Source: Fredinandcohnia humi (GTDB taxonomy: Bacteria; Bacillota; Bacilli; Bacillales; Bacillaceae_L). From it: a stretch of 64,000 nt of DNA. Below are positions 1-9,496 of the stretch, in pieces (position 1 is the stretch's first letter; each line of letters opens with the position of its first letter). Below the pieces are notes generated by a model, which saw only the letters and a list, made by a program, of their open reading frames with translations, was not told the origin of the DNA and did not search any database. The DNA lies in NCBI RefSeq assembly GCF_001439915.1, contig NZ_LMBW01000001.1:810518-874517 (forward strand). Direction: 5' to 3'. The position numbers and the translations under genes are program-made.

Positions 1-60
1 GGGCAGCAAATACGCCAAGGCGCATTTGAAACTTATTTGGTAAAAAATTATAATAACTTG

Positions 61-109
61 TGGTGGAAAGTGGGGGGATGTGGTAAGATAAATACAGAAA
101 GTGGGGACG
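61..109 (+). promoter_or_regulatory. Candidate MraZ operator: tandem 10-bp TGG repeats
   Basis: Three direct repeats with an exact 10-bp period start at 61, 71 and 81, each beginning TGG. A related GTGGGGA lies at 101-107 and also serves as the mraZ ribosome binding site. MraZ proteins are known to bind short tandem G-rich repeats (TGGG-type, about 10-bp period) upstream of their own gene, so autoregulation is inferred. I could not place a convincing -35/-10 pair. Bases 1-60 hold no recognisable gene. Confidence 0.55.
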
Positions 110-115
110 ATGGCT

Positions 116-547
116 ATGTTCATGGGAGAATACCATCATACTGTTGATATGAAAGGCCGAATGATTATACCTGCTAAGTTTCGAGACAGTCTTGGTGAAT
201 CCTTTGTTTTAACGAGAGGTCTTGATCAGTGCTTGTTCGGTTACCCACAATCGGAATGGAAAATACTTGAAGAGAAATTAAAAACACTCCCATTAACTAA
301 AAAAGACGCTCGCGCTTTCACACGTTTTTTCTTTTCCGGTGCCATTGAATGTGAACTTGATAAACAAGGAAGAGTAAATATTGCAACTCCGCTTCTTTCA
401 TATGCAGCACTTGAAAAGGAATGTGTGGTACTTGGAGTATCAAACCGCATTGAAATTTGGAGTAAGGATAAGTGGGAAGAATACTTCGCTGCTTCAGAGG
501 AATCTTTTTCTGATATAGCTGAAAATATGATCGGTTTTGATATATAA
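116..547 (+). CDS. mraZ: MraZ, transcriptional regulator of the dcw cluster
   Basis: MraZ is a DNA-binding protein of the AbrB-like swapped-hairpin superfamily that controls the division and cell wall cluster it heads. The 143-residue product has the usual two MraZ half-domains (about 5-50 and 76-123), each with the DxKGR / DKQGR signature. In-frame starts exist at 101 (GTG), 110 and 116. I chose 116 because GTGGGGA lies eight bases upstream and the product then begins MFMGEY, as in B. subtilis, with the same length. It is the first gene of the cluster, followed by rsmH after 60 bp. The G-rich 10-bp repeats just upstream are its likely own operator. Confidence 0.95.
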   Translation: MFMGEYHHTVDMKGRMIIPAKFRDSLGESFVLTRGLDQCLFGYPQSEWKILEEKLKTLPLTKKDARAFTRFFFSGAIECELDKQGRVNIATPLLSYAALEKECVVLGVSNRIEIWSKDKWEEYFAASEESFSDIAENMIGFDI

Positions 548-607
548 TTATTCTTTGTGTAAAAGATAATAAGGATATTACAAAAGATGATTATTAGAGG
601 TGCTAAC

Positions 608-1540
608 ATGTTCGAACACAAAACCGTTCTATTGGAAGAGGCTGTAAATGGATTAAAGATCAACCCAGAGGGCATTTATGTAGACTGCACACTTGGTGGA
701 GCAGGGCATAGTTCATACATAGCTTCAAAGCTTTCAAAAAATGGCAAGCTTTATGCATTTGACCAAGATGATATTGCAATCGAAAATGCAAAGGACAAGC
801 TCGCGAAATATGGTGATATTGTTACGATCATCAAAAGTAATTTTGCAAACATAACTGAAAAGTTACATGAACAAGGTGTAAAAGCCGTCGATGGCATTTT
901 GTTTGATTTAGGTGTTTCATCCCCACAATTGGACACCCCGGAAAGAGGCTTTAGTTATCACCACGATGCTCCACTCGATATGCGAATGGACCTGGATGCA
1001 TCAATATCTGCCTATGACATTGTAAATCATTGGTCATATGAGCAAATGGTAAGAATCTTTTTTCAATACGGTGAAGAAAAGTTTTCAAAACAAATTGCTA
1101 GAAAAATAGAAGCAGCACGAGAAAAAAAGCCAATTGAGACAACTGGAGAATTGGTGGAATTAATTAAAGAGGGAATTCCGGCTCCAGCAAGAAGAACCGG
1201 CGGACATCCAGCAAAGCGGGTATTTCAAGCCATTCGAATAGCCGTTAACGATGAGTTAAAAGTCTTTGAAGACGCGGTCCATCAGTCAATTGAACTTCTT
1301 GCCGCAGGAGGAAGAGTAAGTGTCATAACCTTTCACTCACTTGAGGACAGAATTTGTAAAGTTGCCTTCAAAAAGGCAAGCGAAGGTCCACCCCTACCAC
1401 CGGGAATTCCGATCATTCCTGATGAATACAAACCAATATTAAAACTTATTACAAGAAAACCGATATTACCTACAGAAGAGGAAATAGAGGTAAACAAAAG
1501 AGCCCGTTCAGCAAAGTTAAGAATCGCGGAAAAACTTTAA
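608..1540 (+). CDS. rsmH: 16S rRNA m4C1402 N4-methyltransferase RsmH (MraW)
   Basis: RsmH uses SAM to methylate N4 of C1402 in the decoding centre of 16S rRNA. The 310-residue protein shows the SAM-binding motif [10 protein letters not shown] near residue 30, the [11 protein letters not shown] block and the [14 protein letters not shown] block typical of the family. The upstream ATG at 587 is possible, but 608 has an AGAGG ribosome binding site at a good distance and gives the family N-terminus MFEHKTVLL. It follows mraZ and precedes ftsL by 36 bp, the normal order in bacilli. Confidence 0.97.
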   Translation: MFEHKTVLLEEAVNGLKINPEGIYVDCTLGGAGHSSYIASKLSKNGKLYAFDQDDIAIENAKDKLAKYGDIVTIIKSNFANITEKLHEQGVKAVDGILFDLGVSSPQLDTPERGFSYHHDAPLDMRMDLDASISAYDIVNHWSYEQMVRIFFQYGEEKFSKQIARKIEAAREKKPIETTGELVELIKEGIPAPARRTGGHPAKRVFQAIRIAVNDELKVFEDAVHQSIELLAAGGRVSVITFHSLEDRICKVAFKKASEGPPLPPGIPIIPDEYKPILKLITRKPILPTEEEIEVNKRARSAKLRIAEKL

Positions 1541-1576
1541 ATAAAAAAATACGATAGGTACTTAAGGAGGGATATG

Positions 1577-1939
1577 ATGGGTAATTTAGCATACAAAGTA
1601 AGGCAAACAGAAAGCTATCAGCCAAATCAGACACCAAAGACACAACCAACCATTAGAAAGAAATTTCGATTTTCATTAGGGGAAAAGGTATTAGGGATTA
1701 TATTCTCCGCAGCTGTAATATTCTGCGCAATTCATATCATATCTAACCAAGTATCGATCTATCATACAAATATCGAAATCCAACAAATCGAAGCGTCAAT
1801 CAGTCAACAAACAAAAACTAATACTGACCTTTATGTACAAGTCCAAGAATTAAGTGAATACGAACGACTTTGGGAAAAAGCAAGAGAACTTGGTCTTGTT
1901 TTAAATGAAAACAATGTGAAAGTTGTTCAAGGGAACTAA
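1577..1939 (+). CDS. ftsL: Cell division protein FtsL
   Basis: FtsL is a small bitopic septal protein that works with DivIC/FtsB and DivIB to activate the septal synthase. The 120-residue product has a basic cytoplasmic N-terminus, one membrane segment at about 41-60 and an extracytoplasmic coiled coil rich in Gln, Glu and Leu. Two adjacent ATGs (1574, 1577) follow a perfect AAGGAGG. The second is better spaced and gives MGNLAY, close to MSNLAY of B. subtilis FtsL. It sits between rsmH and pbpB, only two bases from the latter. Sequence conservation is low in this family, so the call rests on topology and position as well. Confidence 0.9.
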   Translation: MGNLAYKVRQTESYQPNQTPKTQPTIRKKFRFSLGEKVLGIIFSAAVIFCAIHIISNQVSIYHTNIEIQQIEASISQQTKTNTDLYVQVQELSEYERLWEKARELGLVLNENNVKVVQGN

Positions 1940-1941
1940 TC

Positions 1942-4149
1942 ATGAAAATGAAGGTTAAAAATAACAATATAAACAGAGGAGCAGCATTTATTAGTATAAT
2001 ATTTGCTTTGCTCTTTTTTACATTGATAGCGAGATTTGTGTTTATCCAAGGTACAGGTAGGGTTGATGGTGTCGTATTAGCGGCTTTAGCAGAAGAAAAA
2101 TATACGAAACAAAGAACAATTGAAGCACATCGAGGAACGATTTTCGACCGCAATGGAAATCCAATTGCCGAGGACACTTCTACTTACACAGTTGTCGCAA
2201 TCCTTGATAAAGATTTGACTGTAGATGAAGGTGCCCCGCAACATGTCGTTGATCCCGAAGACACGGCTCGCAAGCTTGCACCCCTTTTAAAAATGGATGA
2301 GGACGAGGTGTATGAAACTTTAACAAAACCTGAAAGAAAACAGGTTGAGTTTGGGACTTATGGCCGTGATATTAGTACAACGCTCAAACAGGAAATTGAA
2401 AGCTTAGAATTGCCTGGCATTGCGTTTAGAAGAGAATTAAAACGCTACTATCCGAATGGGACCTTTGCATCGCATGTTGTTGGGTATGCTCAGAAGGTGA
2501 CTGATAAGGAAACAAAAGTGACGGAAACAGTTGGAAAGCTGGGAATTGAACAAAGTCTTGATAAGTACCTTCAAGAAAAAGCGGGTTACATGAAGTTCCA
2601 AAGTGATCGGAAGGGCTATAAATTACCAGATGCAAAGGAACAGATTGTTGCTCCTGATAATGGAAGCAATGTCTATTTAACGATTGACCAAACGATTCAA
2701 ACGTTTTTAGAGGATGCAATGAATACAGCTGTTAAGGAATATGAGCCTGAAAAAATCATGGGTGTTGTTGCAAATCCGAAAACAGGCGAAATCTTAGCGA
2801 TGGCAACTAGACCGAGTTTTGACCCGAATGTCAGGGACATCGAAAATTACTTGAATGATGTAATTGCCTATCCGTTTGAACCAGGTTCAACGATGAAGAT
2901 TTTTACATTGGCAGCAGCGATTGAAGAGGGTGTCTACAATGGGAATGCGCCATTTGCTTCCGGAAGCTACACTGCTGGGGGAGAAACGATTAGAGACCAT
3001 AACAAGGTTGGGTGGGGTACCATCACTTATGATGAAGGTGTGTTGAAATCTTCGAACGTTGCATTTGCAAAGATGGCAAATGAGCAATTAGGGACGGATA
3101 CATTTTTGGAGTATTTAGGGCGTTTTGGCCTCGATCGACCAACCGGCATCGATTTGGAAGGTGAAGTTGAAAATACCATCAATTTTAAATGGGAGATTGA
3201 TCGAGTTTCAACTGCATTTGGTCAAGCATCCTCTGTTACGCCAATTCAGCAGATCCAAGCAGCAACTGCGATCGCTAATGGTGGTAAGATGATGAAACCG
3301 TATGTTGTTGATAAAGTCGTCGACCCTGATACGGATAAAACAGTTGTAGATCACAAGCCTCAAGTTGCTGGAGAACCTGTTTCAGCTGATACTGCTCAAC
3401 AAGTTTTGAATTTATTACGCCAAGTTGTAACAGATGGAACAGGAAAAGCCTATGACCTTGAAGGCTACCAAGTGGCTGGGAAAACAGGTACTGCTCAAAT
3501 ACCGAGTCCGAAAGGTGGGTATTTAACAGGGCGAGGAGAGTACGTATACTCCTTTCTTGGAATGGCACCATTCGATGATCCAAAACTAGTCATCTATGTT
3601 GGGGTACAAAAACCGAAACTTAAGGACACAGACAGTGGAAGCGAGCCAGTTGCCCTTATATTCAATCATGTAATGAAAAATAGTTTGCAATATTTAAATA
3701 TTCAACCGATCGAACAAAGTCCTGAAAACAATATAAATGCTGATAAAGAAGTTGAAGTGGATTCCTATGTTGGAAGATCAATTGAAGAGGCTAAAGCATC
3801 GATTGAAAAAGTAAAGCTTAAAGCGACAGTAATTGGAAATGGAAAGAATATTATCGCTCAAAGTCCAAGTCAAGGTGAAAAAATTCTGCCTAATGAACAG
3901 GTAATCCTACTTACGGATGAGGAAGCAACCGTTCCGGATTTAACAGGTTGGTCAGTAAGGGATGTCATGAAAGTAGCTGATTTAACAAATATTCAAGTTT
4001 CATATAGTGGAAATGGTTATGTCGTACAACAAAGCCTTGCAGCAGGGGCAATCATCAAAGATGGTTCCAAATTAACTGTCAATTTGGAACCGCCATATAG
4101 ACCAAAAGAAGAAACAGTTGAAGAAGAGAATAGTGAGGAAGAACAATAA
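1942..4149 (+). CDS. pbpB: Penicillin-binding protein 2B, septal transpeptidase
   Basis: PBP2B is the class B transpeptidase that cross-links septal peptidoglycan (FtsI role). The 735-residue product has one N-terminal membrane anchor (about 16-36), a PBP dimerisation domain, and a transpeptidase domain with all three motifs: S316-T-M-K, SSN at 370-372 and KTGT from K514. Two C-terminal PASTA repeats follow (about 605-715), then an acidic tail. It is slightly longer than B. subtilis PBP2B (716). It starts two bases after ftsL and ends in a strong terminator, so it closes the first transcription unit of the cluster. Confidence 0.97.
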   Translation: MKMKVKNNNINRGAAFISIIFALLFFTLIARFVFIQGTGRVDGVVLAALAEEKYTKQRTIEAHRGTIFDRNGNPIAEDTSTYTVVAILDKDLTVDEGAPQHVVDPEDTARKLAPLLKMDEDEVYETLTKPERKQVEFGTYGRDISTTLKQEIESLELPGIAFRRELKRYYPNGTFASHVVGYAQKVTDKETKVTETVGKLGIEQSLDKYLQEKAGYMKFQSDRKGYKLPDAKEQIVAPDNGSNVYLTIDQTIQTFLEDAMNTAVKEYEPEKIMGVVANPKTGEILAMATRPSFDPNVRDIENYLNDVIAYPFEPGSTMKIFTLAAAIEEGVYNGNAPFASGSYTAGGETIRDHNKVGWGTITYDEGVLKSSNVAFAKMANEQLGTDTFLEYLGRFGLDRPTGIDLEGEVENTINFKWEIDRVSTAFGQASSVTPIQQIQAATAIANGGKMMKPYVVDKVVDPDTDKTVVDHKPQVAGEPVSADTAQQVLNLLRQVVTDGTGKAYDLEGYQVAGKTGTAQIPSPKGGYLTGRGEYVYSFLGMAPFDDPKLVIYVGVQKPKLKDTDSGSEPVALIFNHVMKNSLQYLNIQPIEQSPENNINADKEVEVDSYVGRSIEEAKASIEKVKLKATVIGNGKNIIAQSPSQGEKILPNEQVILLTDEEATVPDLTGWSVRDVMKVADLTNIQVSYSGNGYVVQQSLAAGAIIKDGSKLTVNLEPPYRPKEETVEEENSEEEQ

Positions 4150-4176
4150 AGGAACTGATTTTTCAGTTCCTTTTGT
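4148..4176 (+). terminator. Intrinsic terminator after pbpB
   Basis: An 11-bp perfect stem (AAAGGAACTGA / TCAGTTCCTTT) with a TTTT loop overlaps the pbpB stop codon and is followed by TTTTG. An interspersed repeat copy begins eight bases later. Confidence 0.85.
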
Positions 4177-4181
4177 TCTTC

Positions 4182-4361
4182 GTCTAGCGCAAGCAGCCTA
4201 GCCCCTCGAGGTCACAAGCCAATCTGTCGAGAAGGTCAAAGAACAACCTTCTAGCCAGCTCGTCTTGTGCTTGTCGGACTTGCACAGGATGTGCTGACGT
4301 CTACGTTTGCCACAGGACGTGGCAGTATTTAGTAGACGTTCAACTTCAAGCCGCTTGCGCA
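4182..4361 (+). repeat. Interspersed structured repeat, type A, copy 1
   Basis: A 180-bp element beginning GTCTAGC and ending with GCTTGCGC. It is nearly identical over long stretches to the copies at 27542-27722 and 49570-49750. It holds an AGAAGG/CCTTCT hairpin, a CCAC/GTGG hairpin, and an 8-bp stem ACGTCTAC (4297-4304) / GTAGACGT (4332-4339). In the other two copies that stem is changed on both arms. It fills most of the 293-bp gap between pbpB and spoVD and has no open reading frame of note. Confidence 0.9.
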
Positions 4362-4370
4362 TTTGTAATT

Positions 4371-4400
4371 GTTCTATTCATACCTGTACAAGCATATATT
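4371..4400 (+). promoter_or_regulatory. Possible sigma-E promoter of spoVD
   Basis: A -10-like CATATATT (4393-4400) lies 14 bp after TTCTATT (4372-4378). This fits the spacing and partly the consensus of sigma-E promoters. spoVD is a known sigma-E gene in B. subtilis. The match is weak and the assignment rests largely on the neighbour. Confidence 0.3.
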
Positions 4401-4442
4401 TAGACGAGCCTAGGATTTTGAGTTTTTAGGAGGTACATCTAT

Positions 4443-6398
4443 ATGCGTGTTTCGAATGTGACAGTACGAAAAAGATTATTATTAGTACTATTTATAGGGT
4501 GTTTATTATTTTTAATTATTGATGTTCGCTTAGGATATGTTCAATTTTTTGTTGGGAATAAGTTAACAGCACTAGCAAAGGATTCATGGAGCCGGGATAT
4601 TCCGTTTGAGCCGGAACGAGGAAAAATTCTTGACCGGAATGACGTCGTTCTTGCAACGAATCAAAGTGCTCCGACTGTTCTAGTCGTTCCCCGGCAAATT
4701 GAGAATCCTGCTGAAGCAGCAGAAAAACTCGCTGCCGTTTTAAATATGTCTAAAGAAAAAGCGTATAAAAAAATAACTGTAAATGAATCAAAAGTCTATA
4801 TCAACCCTGAGGGCAGAAAAATTTCTCATGAAAAAGCCAATGAAGTCCGCGCGCTTGGGATAAAGGGTGTTTACATAGCGGAGGATTCGAAACGTCATTA
4901 TCCATTTGGAAGCTATCTTTCCCATGTATTAGGTTTTGCCGGGATTGATAACCAAGGCTTAACAGGACTTGAGAAAAACTATGATGAAGAATTAAAGGGC
5001 GAAAAAGGAAGTGTGCAATTCTATTCTGATGCAAAAGGAAGAAGGATGCCAGATATTGCCGATGATTACACGCCTCCAGAAGACGGCTTGGATTTGCGAT
5101 TAACAATCGATTCTAGAATCCAAACAATTATTGAAAGTAAGTTGGATATCGCGGAAGCGCAATATAACCCAGATGGCATTATTGCAATCGCAATGAACCC
5201 GAAAAATGGTGAAATCTTAGCGATGTCATCAAGACCAGATTTCGATCCTGCCAATTTCCGTAATGTTCCACAGGAAATCTATAACCGAAACTTGCCTGTA
5301 TGGAGCACCTATGAGCCTGGTTCTACCTTCAAGATTATAACTCTTGCTGCTTCATTAGAAGAAGGTAAGGTGAATTTAGATAATGATCATTTTAATGACC
5401 CAGGATTTGCCAAAGTGGGAGGAGCGACCCTTAAATGTTGGAAACGGGGTGGACATGGCCATCAGACTTTTCTAGAGGTTGTTCAAAACTCTTGTAACCC
5501 GGGTTTTGTTGAGTTAGGTCAAAGATTAGGTAAAGATACATTATTTAACTATATTCGCGATTTTGGATTCGGTCAAAAAACAGGAATTGACCTTCAGGGA
5601 GAAGGTACCGGCATCCTCTTTAAACCAGAGAATGTAGGTCCGGTTGAATTAGCAACAACATCCTTTGGTCAAGGGGTAGCGGTAACACCGATTCAACAGG
5701 TTACTGCTGTTGCTGCAGCGGTAAATGGGGGAACCTTATATAAGCCGTATGTCGCAAAGGAATGGATCGACCCTGTTACAGGTAAAGTAGTTAAGAGTAA
5801 TACACCTGAAGCGAAACGCAATGTCATCTCGGAAGAAACGTCAAAACAAGTAAGATATGCACTTGAAAGTGTTGTAGCGAAAGGTTCAGGTGGTGGCGCT
5901 TATGTGGATGGATACCGTGTAGGCGGAAAGACTGGTACTGCCCAAAAATCAAAAAAGGGTGGCGGCTACCTTCAAAATAACCATATCGTTTCATTTATTG
6001 GTTTTGCACCTGCAGATGACCCGCAAATTGTAGTCTATATTGCTGTCGATAACCCGAAAGGAACCGTTCAATTTGGAGGAGTTGTAGCAGCGCCTATTGT
6101 TGGAAACATCATGCGTGAAAGCCTGCCAATACTTGGAATTGAAAAGCGCGACAATCAAATTGAAAAAGAAATCAGATTATGGACGGATAAAAAATATCTT
6201 GAGGTTCCAAATCTAATTGGATTAACGAAAAAGGAATTACAGCAGCAATTAATGAATATAAAATTGGATATTAGCGGAGAAGGAAATGTTGTTGTTGACC
6301 AGGCACCAAATGCAGGAGAACGGGTTCAAGAAGGAACGACATTTCGGATCCATCTCGGGGAAGCCTCAGATAAAAAAGAATCAACAGATAAGAACTAA
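4443..6398 (+). CDS. spoVD: SpoVD, sporulation-specific penicillin-binding protein
   Basis: SpoVD is the class B transpeptidase that cross-links spore cortex peptidoglycan in the mother-cell-derived outer forespore membrane, working with SpoVE. The 651-residue protein has an N-terminal membrane anchor (about 12-31), a dimerisation domain, and the transpeptidase domain with S294-T-F-K, an SCN motif and a KTGT motif. One C-terminal PASTA repeat starts near EVPNLIGL. The active serine has the same number as in B. subtilis SpoVD (646 aa). AGGAGG lies upstream of the ATG. Between it and pbpB lie a terminator and a repeat, so it is probably transcribed separately. Confidence 0.97.
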   Translation: MRVSNVTVRKRLLLVLFIGCLLFLIIDVRLGYVQFFVGNKLTALAKDSWSRDIPFEPERGKILDRNDVVLATNQSAPTVLVVPRQIENPAEAAEKLAAVLNMSKEKAYKKITVNESKVYINPEGRKISHEKANEVRALGIKGVYIAEDSKRHYPFGSYLSHVLGFAGIDNQGLTGLEKNYDEELKGEKGSVQFYSDAKGRRMPDIADDYTPPEDGLDLRLTIDSRIQTIIESKLDIAEAQYNPDGIIAIAMNPKNGEILAMSSRPDFDPANFRNVPQEIYNRNLPVWSTYEPGSTFKIITLAASLEEGKVNLDNDHFNDPGFAKVGGATLKCWKRGGHGHQTFLEVVQNSCNPGFVELGQRLGKDTLFNYIRDFGFGQKTGIDLQGEGTGILFKPENVGPVELATTSFGQGVAVTPIQQVTAVAAAVNGGTLYKPYVAKEWIDPVTGKVVKSNTPEAKRNVISEETSKQVRYALESVVAKGSGGGAYVDGYRVGGKTGTAQKSKKGGGYLQNNHIVSFIGFAPADDPQIVVYIAVDNPKGTVQFGGVVAAPIVGNIMRESLPILGIEKRDNQIEKEIRLWTDKKYLEVPNLIGLTKKELQQQLMNIKLDISGEGNVVVDQAPNAGERVQEGTTFRIHLGEASDKKESTDKN

Positions 6399-6404
6399 GT
6401 AGCT

Positions 6405-6437
6405 CAGGAGGAATCCCCCTTTTGGGCTTCTTTTTTC
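6405..6437 (+). terminator. Probable terminator after spoVD
   Basis: An imperfect stem pairing GAAxCCC with GGGxTTC around a TTTT loop is followed by six T. The rest of the 207-bp gap before murE shows no clear promoter. Confidence 0.5.
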
Positions 6438-6605
6438 TATAAAAAGGAATACCTTTAATATAGAGGAATAAAATTTTTTGTAAGGTAATCTTTTTGTAGA
6501 CGTTTAATAGGAAAATAGGGTACTAGACAACAGATGGAGACTAGCGTATGATGTAAAGCTGATGCATTTCCTGAGTAAATTTTTCGAGAGGGAATGGTAA
6601 AATTC

Positions 6606-8072
6606 ATGATGAGATTACAGGACTTATTAGCGAACCTGCATGATTTTACGGAAAAGGGTAATGCCAATCCTTATATCACATCTCTTGAAATGGACTCGAG
6701 GGAGGTAGGAAAGGGAAGTTTATTCTTTTGTGTAACAGGCAGTACATTTGATGGTCATTTGTTCGCAACAGAAGTCGAGGCAAAAGGTGCGGCTGCGATC
6801 ATTGCGGAAAAGGATGTGAAGGTGTCCATTCCAGTCATCAAGGTGAAGGATTCAAGAAGAGCGATGGCGGTAATGGCCGATGCATTTTATAATCACCCGA
6901 CACACCAGTTTCAATTAATTGGGGTAACTGGGACAAATGGGAAAACATCAATTAGTCATATCATTGAAGAAATTTTTAATGAAGCCGGTGAAAAAACGGG
7001 ACTCATCGGAACAATGTATACAAAAATCGGTGACCAATACATTGAAATGAAAAATACGACTCCGGAATCAGTAATGCTCCAAAAGTATTTTCAGCAAATG
7101 GTGTCTAAAAATGTAACCAGGGTTGTGATGGAGGTTTCTTCCCACGCCCTTGATATCGGCCGGGTCCATGGCTGTGATTTTAATATTGCGGTGTTTTCGA
7201 ATTTGACACAGGATCATTTGGATTACCATCGGACAATTGAAGAGTATCGAAGAGTGAAGGGTTTATTGTTTGCTAGTTTAGGAAACCGCTATGAGAAAGA
7301 TAATCCGAAATACGCGGTTTTAAATAATGATGACCTTGCTTCAGAGCAATACGCAAGATCAACTTCAGCAACGATTGCTACATATGGAATACAACATCCG
7401 TCAGATATTATGGCTTTAAACATTCGGATGACCTCCTCCGGGACAGAGTTTGATTTACAAACGCCGTTTGGCTCTTTCGAAATGAGGATGAATTTAATCG
7501 GACTTTTTAGTGTTTATAATGTATTGGCAGCAATCACTACCTGTATCGTTTCCCGGATCCCGATTTCAACGATTATTAAGGCAATCGAAAAGGTCAAGGG
7601 TGTACCTGGACGTTTTGAAATAGTGAACCAAGGACAAAATTTTACTGTGATTGTCGATTATGCACACACCCCTGATAGCTTAGAGAATGTCTTAAAAACG
7701 GTAAAACAGCTTGCAAAAGGGAAAATCAACGTAATAATTGGATGCGGTGGAGACCGAGATCGCTCAAAGCGTCCAATCATGGCTAAAATCGCAACAAAAT
7801 TTGCGGATGTCCCTATTTTTACATCAGATAATCCTCGCTCAGAAGACCCTATCGACATTTTAAAGGAGATGGAAGCGGGGGTAGTAGGTGATTCTTATAT
7901 CACCATCCCAGATCGCGAAAAAGCAATTTTTTATGCTATTTCAAATGCGGGTGAGAATGATATAATAATTATTGCTGGAAAAGGACATGAAACCTATCAA
8001 ATCGTTGGGGATAAAACTCATTCATTTGATGACCGCCTTGTTGCAGTTCGTGCAATTAAGGAGTTGAATTAA
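6606..8072 (+). CDS. murE: UDP-MurNAc-L-Ala-D-Glu:meso-diaminopimelate ligase MurE
   Basis: MurE adds meso-diaminopimelate to UDP-MurNAc-dipeptide using ATP, in the cytoplasm. The 488-residue protein has three Mur-ligase domains: N-terminal UDP-binding, a central ATPase with GTNGKTS at 109-115, and a C-terminal domain with D408-N-P-R, the motif that marks meso-DAP rather than lysine specificity. In-frame starts lie at 6594, 6606 and 6609. The GAGAGGG at about 6586 is too close to 6594, so 6606 is preferred, with moderate certainty. The stop codon abuts the GTG of the next ORF directly. Confidence 0.96.
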   Translation: MMRLQDLLANLHDFTEKGNANPYITSLEMDSREVGKGSLFFCVTGSTFDGHLFATEVEAKGAAAIIAEKDVKVSIPVIKVKDSRRAMAVMADAFYNHPTHQFQLIGVTGTNGKTSISHIIEEIFNEAGEKTGLIGTMYTKIGDQYIEMKNTTPESVMLQKYFQQMVSKNVTRVVMEVSSHALDIGRVHGCDFNIAVFSNLTQDHLDYHRTIEEYRRVKGLLFASLGNRYEKDNPKYAVLNNDDLASEQYARSTSATIATYGIQHPSDIMALNIRMTSSGTEFDLQTPFGSFEMRMNLIGLFSVYNVLAAITTCIVSRIPISTIIKAIEKVKGVPGRFEIVNQGQNFTVIVDYAHTPDSLENVLKTVKQLAKGKINVIIGCGGDRDRSKRPIMAKIATKFADVPIFTSDNPRSEDPIDILKEMEAGVVGDSYITIPDREKAIFYAISNAGENDIIIIAGKGHETYQIVGDKTHSFDDRLVAVRAIKELN

Positions 8073-8519
8073 GTGTTATCCAATCAAGATATGTGGTCTC
8101 TTTTTGAAGAGGCGTATGGAATTAAAAATCAGAATTTTGATTTTGAGGAAGTGATTACTGACCCAAGCGCATTGATAAAGAGAGGGCTTTATATTTCAAT
8201 TGAACGAGAAAAAAGGGATGAATTTTTAAAGCAGGCACTATATAATGGTGCAGTCGCAGCAGTTTGGCCAAAGGATGAAAAATTACCGTTGTTTCTTCCC
8301 AATCATTTCCCGGTGTTCTTAGTAACAGATCCACTACCAGCACTCAATCAAATCATAGAATTCTATCTTAAAAAAATTGAAGAAAATGGGTATGATACAA
8401 TGACAAAATTTAATCTATTTACAAATGAAACCATAAGTATGAAGCAAGACAAACAAACAATAGACGAAATTAAGATGCAGGCAAAAAAATTAACCATGAT
8501 TGAAAAAGGGAGAGGATAA
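8073..8519 (+). CDS. Stand-alone Mur-ligase N-terminal-like protein, function unknown
   Basis: This 148-residue ORF is inserted between murE and mraY, which are adjacent in B. subtilis. It starts with GTG directly after the murE stop and uses AAGGAG inside murE as its ribosome binding site; mraY follows after two bases. It is therefore co-transcribed and probably translationally coupled. Residues about 30-105 ([42 protein letters not shown]) resemble the first domain of MurE/MurF ligases. There is no GTNGKT ATPase motif and no C-terminal domain. The last 45 residues are polar and charged and unlike Mur ligases. It may be a decayed murF/murE duplicate kept as a small protein, or a regulator or scaffold. 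The frame is intact. Confidence 0.7.
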   Translation: MLSNQDMWSLFEEAYGIKNQNFDFEEVITDPSALIKRGLYISIEREKRDEFLKQALYNGAVAAVWPKDEKLPLFLPNHFPVFLVTDPLPALNQIIEFYLKKIEENGYDTMTKFNLFTNETISMKQDKQTIDEIKMQAKKLTMIEKGRG

Positions 8520-8521
8520 AG

Positions 8522-9496
8522 ATGATCGAAGAAGTAGTCATTTATTCGATTGCAATAGGATTTATCATAAGCGTCATTCTCTCCCCCATTTTTATCCCTT
8601 TCTTACGTAGATTAAAATTTGGACAAAGTATCCGTGAGGAAGGTCCTAAATCCCATCAAAAAAAATCGGGAACACCTACGATGGGTGGAATCATTATTTT
8701 GGTTTCGATTATACTTACGACGATTATCGTGTCGACCCGATTAGGAGAACTGTCGGTTACGACATATTTACTTTTATTTGTGACATTGGGGTACGGGGTA
8801 TTAGGCTTCTTAGATGACTTTATTAAAGTAGTACTGAAAAGAAATCTCGGTTTGACCTCGAAACAAAAATTGTTAGGTCAAATCGTTATTGCTATTATTT
8901 TTTATTTTATTTTTAAACAGAATAATTTCTCAACGTCGATTTCAATTCCTGGGACGGATTATGAGTTTGATTTAAAAATTCTGTATGTCCTTCTATTAAT
9001 TGTTTGGTTAGTTGGTTTCTCCAACGCTGTTAATTTAACGGATGGTTTAGATGGATTAGTATCGGGAACGGCAGCACTTGCATTTGGAGCATTTGCAGTA
9101 TTAGCCTGGAATCAAGCCCAATATGATGTTGCCATCTTCTGTGTGGCTGTTGTCGGAGCTGTTCTGGGATTCCTTGTATTTAATGCTAACCCGGCAAAGG
9201 TATTCATGGGTGATACAGGTTCGCTTGCACTTGGTGGTGCGATTGCAACGGTTGCCATTACGCTAAAGCTTGAAATCATACTTTTATTAATTGGCGGCGT
9301 TTTTGTAATTGAGACATTGTCTGTTATTATTCAAGTTATCTCGTTTAAAACAACTGGTAGACGTGTGTTTAGAATGAGTCCTTTACATCACCATTACGAA
9401 TTGGTGGGATGGTCCGAATGGCGGGTTGTTGTTACATTTTGGACAGTAGGATTATTATGTGCGATTCTTGGAATCTATATCGAGGTGTGGATTTAA
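8522..9496 (+). CDS. mraY: Phospho-MurNAc-pentapeptide transferase MraY
   Basis: MraY is an integral membrane enzyme that transfers phospho-MurNAc-pentapeptide from UDP to undecaprenyl phosphate, making lipid I. The 324-residue product (same length as in B. subtilis) has about ten membrane segments and the family motifs [21 protein letters not shown] and the cytoplasmic histidine cluster SPLHHHYE. It starts two bases after the small Mur-like ORF and its stop abuts the murD start, so the block murE-to-murD is tightly packed. Confidence 0.97.
   Translation: MIEEVVIYSIAIGFIISVILSPIFIPFLRRLKFGQSIREEGPKSHQKKSGTPTMGGIIILVSIILTTIIVSTRLGELSVTTYLLLFVTLGYGVLGFLDDFIKVVLKRNLGLTSKQKLLGQIVIAIIFYFIFKQNNFSTSISIPGTDYEFDLKILYVLLLIVWLVGFSNAVNLTDGLDGLVSGTAALAFGAFAVLAWNQAQYDVAIFCVAVVGAVLGFLVFNANPAKVFMGDTGSLALGGAIATVAITLKLEIILLLIGGVFVIETLSVIIQVISFKTTGRRVFRMSPLHHHYELVGWSEWRVVVTFWTVGLLCAILGIYIEVWI

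Noticed and set aside
1-60. Tail of an upstream gene such as bshC
   Set aside because: One frame gives a short open stretch ending at about 43, but it has no recognisable similarity to the expected C-terminus.
8073-8519. Calling the ORF after murE a murF gene or a pseudogene
   Set aside because: It lacks the ATPase and C-terminal domains needed for MurF, but its frame, start and spacing are intact, so neither label is supported.
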